Below, in pieces: positions 15,326 through 30,300 of a stretch of 64,000 nucleotides of DNA (its first letter is position 1; each line of letters starts with the position of its first letter). Origin of the DNA: Limnomonas spitsbergensis (Eukaryota > Chlorophyta > Chlorophyceae > Chlamydomonadales); contig JAYJMM010000119.1 in NCBI GenBank assembly GCA_037349105.1, positions 6,707,001 to 6,771,000 of the forward strand, in the 5' to 3' direction. The notes under the pieces were generated by a model. The model was not told where the DNA came from. It was given only the letters and a program-made list of their open reading frames with translations, and made no database searches. A program made the translations under genes and the position numbers.

Positions 15326-18300
15326 CTGAGGAGGGGCCACCTCATTGGGGCTTAGTCACGATATGGCACCTTTGCCACTTCCATGCACTAGCATAGAGGC
15401 ATTGATGCTTGGCCTACGCACCTTACGATGAAAGCGAGCTTAAGAAATAAGCGTCGCCATCAGTAGTGACAACGTTAGTATATTCAGGGGGTATATTGTT
15501 GTGATAAAGTGCTTGCAGTTGAGGTGCGTATATTCAGATGTTTAGTTGGTTGAGGCGCAATGCGCTGAATCAAAATATTGTGTTGTCTTTGTAGCTTGAT
15601 TTGATATGAAGAGATGTTTTGCGTTCTGTTTTGTGTACCGATACCGAACCTGCGCCCAAGTTTACTGAATTATATTAGTTGTTTTCTGGGTACTCGGGTT
15701 ATATGTTCCTTTTGCTGGCCAAAGGGGCCTTGCTTTCTTTCCCAGATTTCATAGTTGTCTGGTCCAAGCCAAAGGTTAGGACTGGCACGCAAAACAAAGG
15801 GCATTCACATGAGAGCTGTGACCACCAAATTGCGTACACTTGGGTCTTGGACACGTGATAGACCATCACACTTTGGTCTGGGGCATGTAAGAGACCATCA
15901 CACTTTGGTCAGGGGCATATAATAGACCATCACACTTTGGTCTGGGGCATGTAACACATACGATTTGACCACTTTTTCGAATACCGGTACGTGACTTATT
16001 TATTTGCGAGTCCCCCCATGCACATGTTTTGGGTGCTGGTATACAGTGATAGTATGGTCCATTGGGCGTCAAGCATGGGCGTGGGCTGGTATACGAATAT
16101 TTTATGAACATATCTTCGAGTGTTTCTGTTATACAGGCCATCTGGCTTGAGTTTATGTTTATAATGCGTGACACTGGCTGGTATACAAACGTTGTATGAA
16201 CATACTTTCGAGTGTTACTGTTCTACGGGCCATGTGGCTTGAGTTAATGTTTACAATGCGTGGCACTGGTATGTGTTGTTTCGCAGTCCAAAACGCTCCT
16301 TTAGCGCCCAAAGAACCATACCGGTACATCACATTTCAGGCTTTTTGATCTAAAGAAATCCAACTCGTCCTCGGGGCACCAATATTCGTTGGCATAAGGA
16401 CCCAGGGGGTGTCGGGTTCAGGTCAATTACGTTACACCTCTAGGCTGAAGCTTCAGGTGTTGTTATGAAATGCTGAACTGGGGGTGGTGTTGCGCAACAA
16501 GTACATGCTGCAAGAGTCGAACCCTCATCGTTGAGGATGATAGCTAAAGATCACTTGCTCACAAGAACACACAATCAAACGTGATCATGCGCATATAAAT
16601 AAGGCTGTCAGGGAGTTTCTTTTCACAGAGGCAAAAGCTCGCCTACATGGACTCTTCTATTGCAGCATGACAAAACCCTAGATAACTGAATTTGGGCACT
16701 GGGATCCTTAAAGGCCTGATATAATACGCCGAAAGGGTCAATCAATTTGATAGTCATTGGATGGCAGGTCGACTCGTGTGCTGAAGATCATGAGGGCATG
16801 GCTATTGACTTAACACGCGATCAGAGGCCGACTGCTGGCTCATAGTATTTGTTTTTGGGTGACCTGCTGAGTCGGGCATGCCTTGGGTAGTCAGATCAGA
16901 CATCGGTGGGCTCCAAGATTACATGTAAGGATCATGACAAGGAACGGTCTACGCGACTGTAGTATGGTGAAGAGTAGTCTACTGGACTCGTACATCGTGA
17001 TACAAGTTATGAAAAGCGTGCACCGTTACGCATGATACGTGAAGGCAACAAGCAATCGGAATTGCATCGGGCACTTATGAGGATGACGGGTTAACATCGA
17101 ATCCTTTTCTTCATTCTAGGCAGAAAACACATGCTTTATGAATATCGGTACATCCACTGACAGATAGCAGTTGAGAAAATAACAAGAACCTGTAAATCGT
17201 CTGCCTACGCGATGCTGTGCGCAAGGACAAAACAAATAAAGCGCTAGTATTGGTCTGAAAAAACTGAGATCAACAAACAAGGAGGTGCAAGATCCAAAAG
17301 CGCTCTGCACACATTCCTCTAGGTGTCCTACTTGCAGTTGTATCAATTATTATTATATATCCTGGTCGGTAGTCGAATCTGGCGGACAACCTACCAACGA
17401 ATGGACGCTACCCATCAGCAGCATCCATGAAATATCCATGTCTTGAAAGCTAAAGACTGGATTGTACAAAACTGATATCTGAAACAAAGAAGGGACCTAA
17501 AATCTGAAAAGGAAAACCAGCAGGGGCACAAAGCGTGCCAAGGCCCCCCCAGTCCTCCCGGGGGGAATCCTCTAGGCATACATGTTCCTTCAAGTGGCTC
17601 CCATATGCCATGTAGCTGGAATTTATGAATCTGAATGCCCCAAGGTGCATTAAGAAGCAAAGCTGACCGTGAAACCTGTCCTAAACTGCCAGAAATGGCT
17701 GCTCACTCCCCCACCCAAGCGACATGGTTCACATCAATTATGTTTGCCGCCCCTGGAGCGCGATTTGGGTCCCAGACGGGAAGGGTGCTTTGCGCCTCTA
17801 CCGCCTCCAAGTTTCTGAAAAATGTATCCCCCACGTCGAGTGCCGCGCTGCTGACGTGTCAAACAAGGGTGAAGACAATGACCTGATGCTCCTAGGCACA
17901 GCTGGACACAGGGGGGCGAGGTGCATATGCCCCCCCCCTTGGCAAGCCCCGATGAAACGTTCCAGGCTATCAGCACCCCATCCCGCCACATCCAGCCGCT
18001 GGCGCCTCATCCAACCCACAGGGCCTGTTATCTGATCTTGATGGGTGGCAAGAATGAGCCGGGTGCTGACAAGGACTTGGTGCCCGGTGAGGGCGGGTGG
18101 AACGCCGGGCGCTTGGGATACAGGTGTATTTCCCCACCTGCCTTGCGGATGGCGCCGTCAAAGCCCGTCTCACGATGCCGTTTGACGTCACTTTGATTTT
18201 CCTCCCTAAACAAACGTATCGGGGGGGTTCTGGGTCAGGACTAAATCAATGGAGAGGAGGGGCGTGGTCAAAGCCGGTCTCGGAATGGCCCAAGCAGTAG

Positions 18301-21300
18301 GACTGGTAGTACAGCGGCTTGTGGCCGGGGACCACAGTGAAGCTGAACTGTAGCTGATAGTGGTATACCACTCACTAAAGAAAATGGTACGGCGGGATCC
18401 TGGGTTAGGGCTCAAAAACAATAGAGAGGGAGGGCCAGCGTGGTGGTGGGTGACCTGGGTCAGGGATATAACAGCAGAGAGGGGGTATAGGTATGGTGGG
18501 TTCCTTGAGTCAGGTGTTCAACAGACGGGTAGACGGCAACGTGGCCTGCCCCTTTGGATGGCGGAGGGAAAACCACGTTGGGAAATTCGACATTGCATCA
18601 TTTTTATTTATGTAAATTGAGGAATGATGCTCAAAGCAGTCGTGGATCACAGGGGGGGGTGCATTTATGAAAGGAAGAACAGAAATTACGCCCCCTTTCA
18701 GCCCGTTTGGGAAACAGTGCGGCATGGGCCGAGGCCGCGTCCTTACCATCATAAGCTGCTTTGCACACATGAAGACCTGGACACACTAAACCTACAGCGC
18801 GTACAGCCCAGCTTGTACAGCCCAGCCCAACTTGTACAGCCCAGCCCAGCTTGTACAGCCCAGTTGTGAGGACTTCCATAACCATCGCCTTGTTTGTCAG
18901 CCAGCTTTCGCCTTCATATCTGACAGGCAGTCTGTCCAGTCACCAGCTGGTGTACCCCAACGTTTCCCTTTTCGGCTACGAGGCTACCTTCGCCGGCCGC
19001 CCCGTGTCCGGTTGGGATCGAGCCTGGGCCATCCTGCGGCGGGCGGCCCAAGCAGCATGGCTGGCCACACCTGGGGTCAACAGGCCACGTAGGCTGGAGT
19101 GTAGCTGAAAAGTACCTGAATCGCAAAAAAATAAAGCTGGCTTACCCCCCTACATACATCAATCCCTAGATGCCTATTGACACAGGAGGCCACACCAGCT
19201 TCCCCCACCTTCACTCCCTGACCTACATGCCCTACACCCACCACTCCCTGACCTTCATGCCCTACACACCCACCACTCCCTGACCTACATGCCCTACACC
19301 CACCACTCCCTGACCTACATGCCCTACACCCACCACTCCCTGACCTACATTACACACCCACCACTCCCTGACCTTCATGCTCTACACACCCACCACTCCC
19401 TGACCTACATGCCCTACATACCCACCACTCCCTGACCTACATTACACACCCACCACTCCCTGACCTACATGCCCTACACACCCACCACTCCCTGACCTAC
19501 ATGCCCTACACACCCACCACTCCCTGACCTACATTACACACCCACCACTCCCTGACCTACATGCCCAACACACCCACCACTCCCTGACCTACATGCCCTA
19601 CACACCCACCACTCCCTGACCTACATGCCCTACACACCCACCACTCCCTGACCTACATGCTCTACACACCCACCACTCCCTGACCTACATGCCCTACACA
19701 CCCACCACTCCCTGACCTACATGCCCTACACACCCACCACTCCTTGACCTACATGCCCTACACACCCACCACTCCCTGACCTACATGCTCTACACACCCA
19801 CCACTCCCTGACCTACATGCCCTACACACCCACCACTCCCTGACCTACATGCTCTACACACCCACCACTCCCTGACCTACATGCCCTACACACCCACCAC
19901 TCCCTGACCTACATGCCCTACACACCCACCACTCCCTGACCTACATGCTCTACACACCCACCACTCCCTGACCTACATGCCCTACACACCCACCACTCCC
20001 TGACCTACATGCCCTACACACCCACCACTCCCTGACCTACATGCTCTACACACCCACCACTCCCTGACCTACATGCCCTACACACCCACCACTCCCTGAC
20101 CTACATGCCCTACACACCCACCACTCCCTGACCTACATGCCCTACACACCCACCACTCCCTGACCTACATGCCCTACACACCCACCACTCCCTGACCTAC
20201 ATGCCCTACACACCCACCACTCCCTGACCTACATGCCCTACACACCCACCACTCCCTGACCTTCATGCTCTACACACCCACCACTCCCTGACCTACATGC
20301 CCTACACACCCACCACTCCCTGACCTACATGCCCTACACACCCACCACTCCCTGACCTTCATGCTCTACAAACCCACCACTCCCTGACCTACATGCCCTA
20401 CACACCCACCACTCCCTGACCTTCATGCTCTACACACCCACCACTCCCTGACCTACATGCTCTACACACCCACCACTCCCTGACCTACATGCCCTACACA
20501 CCCACCACTCCCTGACCTACATGCCCTACACACCCACCACTCCCTGACCTACATGCCCTACACACCCACCACTCCCTGACCTACATGCCCTACACACCCA
20601 CCACTCCCTGACCTACATGCCCTACACACCCACCACTCCCTGACCTACATGCCCTACACACCCACCACTCCCTGACCTACATGCCCTACACACCCACCAC
20701 TCCCTGACCTACATGCCCTACACACCCACCACTCCCTGACCTACATGCCCTACACACCCACCACTCCCTGACCTTCATGCTCTACACACCCACCACTCCC
20801 TGACCTACATGCCCTACACACCCACCACTCCCTGACCTACATGCCCTACACACCCACCACTCCCTGACCTTCATGCTCTACACACCCACCACTCCCTGAC
20901 CTACATGCCCTACACACCCACCACTCCCTGACCTTCATGCTCTACACACCCACCACTCCCTGACCTACATGCTCTACCCACCCACCACTCCCTGACCTAC
21001 ATGCCCTACACACCCACCACTCCCTGACCTACATGCCCTACACACCCACCACTCCCTGACCTTCATGCCCTACACACCCACCACTCCCTGACCTACATGC
21101 CCTACACACCCACCACTCCCTGACCTTCATGCTCTACACACCCACCACTCCCTGACCTACATGCCCTACACACCCACCACTCCCTGACCTTCATGCTCTA
21201 CACACCCACCACTCCCTGACCTACATGCCCTACACACCCACCACTCCCTGACCTACATGCCCTACACACCCACCACTCCCTGACCTACATGCTCTACACA

Positions 21301-24300
21301 CCCACCACTCCCTGACCTACATGCCCTACACACCCACCACTCCCTGACCTACATGCCCTACACACCCACCACTCCCTGACCTTCATGCTCTACACACCCA
21401 CCACTCCCTGACCTACATGCCCTACACACCCACCACTCCCTGACCTTCATGCTCTACACACCCACCACTCCCTGACCTACATGCCCTACACACCCACCAC
21501 TCCCTGACCTACATGCCCTACACACCCACCACTCCCTGACCTTCATGCCCTACACACCCACCACTCCCTGACCTACATTACACACCCACCACTCCCTGAC
21601 CTTCATGCCCTACACACCCACCACTCCCTGACCTACATGCCCTACACACCCACCACTCCCTGACCTACATGCTCTACACACCCACCACTCCCTGACCTAC
21701 ATGCCCTACACACCCACCACTCCCTGACCTACATGCCCTACACACCCACCACTCCCTGACCTACATGCTCTACACACCCACCACTCCCTGACCTACATGC
21801 CCTACACACCCACCACTCCCTGACCTACATGCCCTACACACCCACCACTCCCTGACCTACATGCTCTACACACCCACCACTCCCTGACCTACATGCCCTA
21901 CACACCCACCACTCCCTGACCTACATGCCCTACACACCCACCACTCCCTGACCTACATGCCCTACACACCCACCACTCCCTGACCTACATGCTCTACACA
22001 CCCACCACTCCCTGACCTACATGCCCTACACACCCACCACTCCCTGACCTGCATGCCCTACACACCCACCACTCCCTGACCTACATGCTCTACACACCCA
22101 CCACTCCCTGACCTACATGCCCTACACACCCACCACTCCCTGACCTACATGCCCTACACACCCACCACTCCCTGACCTACATGCCCTACACACCCACCAC
22201 TCCCTGACCTACATGCCCTACACACCCACCACTCCCTGACCTACATGCTCTACACACCCACCACTCCCTGACCTACATGCCCTACACACCCACCACTCCC
22301 TGACCTACATGCCCTACACACCCACCACTCCCTGACCTACATGCCCTACACACCCACCACTCCCTGACCTACATGCTCTACACACCCACCACTCCCTGAC
22401 CTACATGCCCTACACACCCACCACTCCCTGACCTACATGCCCTACACACCCACCACTCCCTGACCTACATGCTCTACACACCCACCACTCCCTGACCTAC
22501 ATGCTCTACACACCCACCACTCCCTGACCTACATGCCCTACACACCCACCACTCCCTGACCTACATGCCCTACACACCCACCACTCCCTGACCTACATGC
22601 CCTACACACCCACCACTCCCTGACCTACATGCCCTACACACCCACCACTCCCTGACCTACATGCTCTACACACCCACCACTCCCTGACCTACATGCCCTA
22701 CACACCCACCACTCCCTGACCTACATGCCCTACACACCCACCACTCCCTGACCTACATTACACACCCACCACTCCCTGACCTACATGCCCTACACACCCA
22801 CCACTCCCTGACCTACATGCCCTACACACCCACCACTCCCTGACCTACATGCCCTACACACCCACCACTCCCTGACCTACATGCCCTACACACCCACCAC
22901 TCCCTGACCTACATGCCCTACACACCCACCACTCCCTGACCTACATGCCCTACACACCCACCACTCCCTGACCTACATGCCCTACACACCCACCACTCCC
23001 TGACCTACATGCCCTACACACCCACCACTCCCTGACCTACATGCTCTACACACCCACCACTCCCTGACCTACATGCCCTACACACCCACCACTCCCTGAC
23101 CTACATGCTCTACACACCCACCACTCCCTGACCTACATGCCCTACACACCCACCACTCCCTGACCTACATGCCCTACACACCCACCACTCCCTGACCTAC
23201 ATGCCCTACACACCCACCACTCCCTGACCTACATGCCCTACACACCCACCACTCCCTGACCTACATGCCCTACACACCCACCACTCCCTGACCTACATGC
23301 CCTACACACCCACCACTCCCTGACCTACATGCTCTACACACCCACCACTCCCTGACCTACATGCCCTACACACCCACCACTCCCTGACCTACATGCCCTA
23401 CACACCCACCACTCCCTGACCTACATTACACACCCACCACTCCCTGACCTACATGCCCTACACACCCACCACTCCCTGACCTACATGCCCTACACACCCA
23501 CCACTCCCTGACCTACATGCCCTACACACCCACCACTCCCTGACCTACATGCCCTACACACCCACCACTCCCTGACCTACATGCCCTACACACCCACCAC
23601 TCCCTGACCTACATGCCCTACACACCCACCACTCCCTGACCTACATGCCCTACACACCCACCACTCCCTGACCTACATGCCCTACACACCCACCACTCCC
23701 TGACCTACATGCTCTACACACCCACCACTCCCTGACCTACATGCTCTACCCACCCACCACTCCCTGACCTACATGCCCTACACACCCACCACTCCCTGAC
23801 CTACATGCCCTACACACCCACCACTCCCTGACCTTCATGCCCTACACACCCACCACTCCCTGACCTACATGCCCTACACACCCACCACTCCCTGACCTAC
23901 ATGCCCTACACACCCACCACTCCCTGACCTACATGCCCTACACACCCACCACTCCCTGACCTACATGCCCTACACACCCACCACTCCCTGACCTACATGC
24001 CCTACACCCACCACTCCCTGACCTACATTACACACCCACCACTCCCTGACCTTCATGCTCTACACACCCACCACTCCCTGACCTACATGCCCTACACACC
24101 CACCACTCCCTGACCTACATTACACACCCACCACTCCCTGACCTACATGCCCTACACACCCACCACTCCCTGACCTACATGCCCTACACACCCACCACTC
24201 CCTGACCTACATTACACACCCACAACTCCCTGACCTACATGCCCAACACACCCACCACTCCCTGACCTACATGCCCTACACACCCACCACTCCCTGACCT

Positions 24301-27300
24301 ACATGCCCTACACACCCACCACTCCCTGACCTACATGCTCTACACACCCACCACTCCCTGACCTACATGCCCTACACACCCACCACTCCCTGACCTTCAT
24401 GCTCTACACACCCACCACTCCCTGACCTACATGCCCTACACACCCACCACTCCCTGACCTACATGCCCTACACACCCACCACTCCCTGACCTTCATGCCC
24501 TACACACCCACCACTCCCTGACCTACATTACACACCCACCACTCCCTGACCTTCATGCCCTACACACCCACCACTCCCTGACCTACATGCCCTACACACC
24601 CACCACTCCCTGACCTACATGCTCTACACACCCACCACTCCCTGACCTACATGCCCTACACACCCACCACTCCCTGACCTACATGCCCTACACACCCACC
24701 ACTCCCTGACCTACATGCTCTACACACCCACCACTCCCTGACCTACATGCCCTACACACCCACCACTCCCTGACCTACATGCCCTACACACCCACCACTC
24801 CCTGACCTACATGCTCTACACACCCACCACTCCCTGACCTACATGCCCTACACACCCACCACTCCCTGACCTACATGCCCTACACACCCACCACTCCCTG
24901 ACCTACATGCCCTACACACCCACCACTCCCTGACCTACATGCTCTACACACCCACCACTCCCTGACCTACATGCCCTACACACCCACCACTCCCTGACCT
25001 GCATGCCCTACACACCCACCACTCCCTGACCTACATGCTCTACACACCCACCACTCCCTGACCTACATGCCCTACACACCCACCACTCCCTGACCTACAT
25101 GCCCTACACACCCACCACTCCCTGACCTACATGCCCTACACACCCACCACTCCCTGACCTACATGCCCTACACACCCACCACTCCCTGACCTACATGCTC
25201 TACACACCCACCACTCCCTGACCTACATGCCCTACACACCCACCACTCCCTGACCTACATGCCCTACACACCCACCACTCCCTGACCTACATGCCCTACA
25301 CACCCACCACTCCCTGACCTACATGCTCTACACACCCACCACTCCCTGACCTACATGCCCTACACACCCACCACTCCCTGACCTACATGCCCTACACACC
25401 CACCACTCCCTGACCTACATGCTCTACACACCCACCACTCCCTGACCTACATGCTCTACACACCCACCACTCCCTGACCTACATGCCCTACACACCCACC
25501 ACTCCCTGACCTACATGCCCTACACACCCACCACTCCCTGACCTACATGCCCTACACACCCACCACTCCCTGACCTACATGCCCTACACACCCACCACTC
25601 CCTGACCTACATGCTCTACACACCCACCACTCCCTGACCTACATGCCCTACACACCCACCACTCCCTGACCTACATGCCCTACACACCCACCACTCCCTG
25701 ACCTACATTACACACCCACCACTCCCTGACCTACATGCCCTACACACCCACCACTCCCTGACCTACATGCCCTACACACCCACCACTCCCTGACCTACAT
25801 GCCCTACACACCCACCACTCCCTGACCTACATGCCCTACACACCCACCACTCCCTGACCTACATGCCCTACACACCCACCACTCCCTGACCTACATGCCC
25901 TACACACCCACCACTCCCTGACCTACATGCCCTACACACCCACCACTCCCTGACCTACATGCCCTACACACCCACCACTCCCTGACCTACATGCTCTACA
26001 CACCCACCACTCCCTGACCTACATGCCCTACACACCCACCACTCCCTGACCTACATGCTCTACACACCCACCACTCCCTGACCTACATGCCCTACACACC
26101 CACCACTCCCTGACCTACATGCCCTACACACCCACCACTCCCTGACCTACATGCCCTACACACCCACCACTCCCTGACCTACATGCCCTACACACCCACC
26201 ACTCCCTGACCTACATGCCCTACACACCCACCACTCCCTGACCTACATGCCCTACACACCCACCACTCCCTGACCTACATGCTCTACACACCCACCACTC
26301 CCTGACCTACATGCCCTACACACCCACCACTCCCTGACCTACATGCCCTACACACCCACCACTCCCTGACCTACATTACACACCCACCACTCCCTGACCT
26401 ACATGCCCTACACACCCACCACTCCCTGACCTACATGCCCTACACACCCACCACTCCCTGACCTACATGCCCTACACACCCACCACTCCCTGACCTACAT
26501 GCCCTACACACCCACCACTCCCTGACCTACATGCCCTACACACCCACCACTCCCTGACCTACATGCCCTACACACCCACCACTCCCTGACCTACATGCCC
26601 TACACACCCACCACTCCCTGACCTACATGCCCTACACACCCACCACTCCCTGACCTACATGCTCTACACACCCACCACTCCCTGACCTACATGCTCTACC
26701 CACCCACCACTCCCTGACCTACATGCCCTACACACCCACCACTCCCTGACCTACATGCCCTACACACCCACCACTCCCTGACCTTCATGCCCTACACACC
26801 CACCACTCCCTGACCTACATGCCCTACACACCCACCACTCCCTGACCTACATGCCCTACACACCCACCACTCCCTGACCTACATGCCCTACACACCCACC
26901 ACTCCCTGACCTACATGCCCTACACACCCACCACTCCCTGACCTACATGCCCTACACCCACCACTCCCTGACCTACATTACACACCCACCACTCCCTGAC
27001 CTTCATGCTCTACACACCCACCACTCCCTGACCTACATGCCCTACACACCCACCACTCCCTGACCTACATTACACACCCACCACTCCCTGACCTACATGC
27101 CCTACACACCCACCACTCCCTGACCTACATGCCCTACACACCCACCACTCCCTGACCTACATTACACACCCACAACTCCCTGACCTACATGCCCAACACA
27201 CCCACCACTCCCTGACCTACATGCCCTACACACCCACCACTCCCTGACCTACATGCCCTACACACCCACCACTCCCTGACCTACATGCTCTACACACCCA

Positions 27301-30300
27301 CCACTCCCTGACCTACATGCCCTACACACCCACCACTCCCTGACCTACATGCCCTACACACCCACCACTCCTTGACCTACATGCCCTACACACCCACCAC
27401 TCCCTGACCTACATGCTCTACACACCCACCACTCCCTGACCTACATGCCCTACACACCCACCACTCCCTGACCTACATGCTCTACACACCCACCACTCCC
27501 TGACCTACATGCCCTACACACCCACCACTCCCTGACCTACATGCCCTACACACCCACCACTCCCTGACCTACATGCTCTACACACCCACCACTCCCTGAC
27601 CTACATGCCCTACACACCCACCACTCCCTGACCTACATGCCCTACACACCCACCACTCCCTGACCTACATGCTCTACACACCCACCACTCCCTGACCTAC
27701 ATGCCCTACACACCCACCACTCCCTGACCTACATGCCCTACACACCCACCACTCCCTGACCTACATGCCCTACACACCCACCACTCCCTGACCTACATGC
27801 CCTACACACCCACCACTCCCTGACCTACATGCCCTACACACCCACCACTCCCTGACCTACATGCCCTACACACCCACCACTCCCTGACCTTCATGCTCTA
27901 CACACCCACCACTCCCTGACCTACATGCCCTACACACCCACCACTCCCTGACCTACATGCCCTACACACCCACCACTCCCTGACCTTCATGCTCTACACA
28001 CCCACCACTCCCTGACCTACATGCCCTACACACCCACCACTCCCTGACCTTCATGCTCTACACACCCACCACTCCCTGACCTACATGCTCTACACACCCA
28101 CCACTCCCTGACCTACATGCCCTACACACCCACCACTCCCTGACCTACATGCCCTACACACCCACCACTCCCTGACCTACATGCCCTACACACCCACCAC
28201 TCCCTGACCTACATGCCCTACACACCCACCACTCCCTGACCTACATGCCCTACACACCCACCACTCCCTGACCTACATGCCCTACACACCCACCACTCCC
28301 TGACCTACATGCCCTACACACCCACCACTCCCTGACCTACATGCCCTACACACCCACCACTCCCTGACCTACATGCCCTACACACCCACCACTCCCTGAC
28401 CTTCATGCTCTACACACCCACCACTCCCTGACCTACATGCCCTACACACCCACCACTCCCTGACCTACATGCCCTACACACCCACCACTCCCTGACCTAC
28501 ATGCCCTACACACCCACCACTCCCTGACCTACATGCCCTACACACCCACCACTCCCTGACCTACATGCCCTACACACCCACCACTCCCTGACCTACATGC
28601 CCTACACACCCACCACTCCCTGACCTACATGCCCTACACACCCACCACTCCCTGACCTACATGCCCTACACACCCACCACTCCCTGACCTTCATGCTCTA
28701 CACACCCACCACTCCCTGACCTACATGCCCTACACACCCACCACTCCCTGACCTACATGCCCTACACACCCACCACTCCCTGACCTTCATGCTCTACACA
28801 CCCACCACTCCCTGACCTACATGCCCTACACACCCACCACTCCCTGACCTTCATGCTCTACACACCCACCACTCCCTGACCTACATGCTCTACCCACCCA
28901 CCACTCCCTGACCTACATGCCCTACACACCCACCACTCCCTGACCTACATGTCCTACACACCCACCACTCCCTGACCTTCATGCCCTACACACCCACCAC
29001 TCCCTGACCTACATGCCCTACACACCCACCACTCCCTGACCTTCATGCTCTACACACCCACCACTCCCTGACCTACATGCCCTACACACCCACCACTCCC
29101 TGACCTTCATGCTCTACACACCCACCACTCCCTGACCTACATGCCCTACACACCCACCACTCCCTGACCTACATGCCCTACACACCCACCACTCCCTGAC
29201 CTACATGCTCTACACACCCACCACTCCCTGACCTACATGCCCTACACACCCACCACTCCCTGACCTACATGCCCTACACACCCACCACTCCCTGACCTTC
29301 ATGCTCTACACACCCACCACTCCCTGACCTACATGCCCTACACACCCACCACTCCCTGACCTTCATGCTCTACACACCCACCACTCCCTGACCTACATGC
29401 CCTACACACCCACCACTCCCTGACCTACATGCCCTACACACCCACCACTCCCTGACCTTCATGCCCTACACACCCACCACTCCCTGACCTACATTACACA
29501 CCCACCACTCCCTGACCTTCATGCCCTACACACCCACCACTCCCTGACCTACATGCCCTACACACCCACCACTCCCTGACCTACATGCTCTACACACCCA
29601 CCACTCCCTGACCTACATGCCCTACACACCCACCACTCCCTGACCTACATGCCCTACACACCCACCACTCCCTGACCTACATGCTCTACACACCCACCAC
29701 TCCCTGACCTACATGCCCTACACACCCACCACTCCCTGACCTACATGCCCTACACACCCACCACTCCCTGACCTACATGCTCTACACACCCACCACTCCC
29801 TGACCTACATGCCCTACACACCCACCACTCCCTGACCTACATGCCCTACACACCCACCACTCCCTGACCTACATGCCCTACACACCCACCACTCCCTGAC
29901 CTACATGCTCTACACACCCACCACTCCCTGACCTACATGCCCTACACACCCACCACTCCCTGACCTACATGCCCTACACACCCACCACTCCCTGACCTAC
30001 ATGCTCTACACACCCACCACTCCCTGACCTACATGCCCTACACACCCACCACTCCCTGACCTACATGCCCTACACACCCACCACTCCCTGACCTACATGC
30101 CCTACACACCCACCACTCCCTGACCTACATGCCCTACACACCCACCACTCCCTGACCTACATGCTCTACACACCCACCACTCCCTGACCTACATGCCCTA
30201 CACACCCACCACTCCCTGACCTACATGCCCTACACACCCACCACTCCCTGACCTACATGCCCTACACACCCACCACTCCCTGACCTACATGCTCTACACA

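Larger units (their letters stand above)
15326..18220. other. Non-coding stretch, no convincing gene
   Basis: Mostly unique sequence. I looked for exons on both strands and saw none with supported splice sites, codon bias or homology. Only small duplications (15855-15960, 16083-16270) and scattered taccggta motifs stand out. If gene B spans the satellite, this is its last intron; otherwise it is the intergenic region after gene A. Confidence 0.55.

Noticed and set aside
15113..15340. Independent zinc-finger-like gene (C..H..C..H pattern)
   Set aside because: The Cys/His spacing does not fit a known finger; treated as a candidate terminal exon of gene B instead.
16495..16570. tRNA-like segment on the minus strand (gggttcgactc T-loop look-alike)
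   Set aside because: The T-stem has a mismatch, the anticodon loop would have eight bases, and no acceptor stem pairs.
17724..18035. Plus-strand frame VHINYVCRPWSAIWVPDGKG and onward
   Set aside because: Looks protein-like for about 40 residues, but there are no splice sites, family motifs or consistent codon bias; could be an old element fragment.
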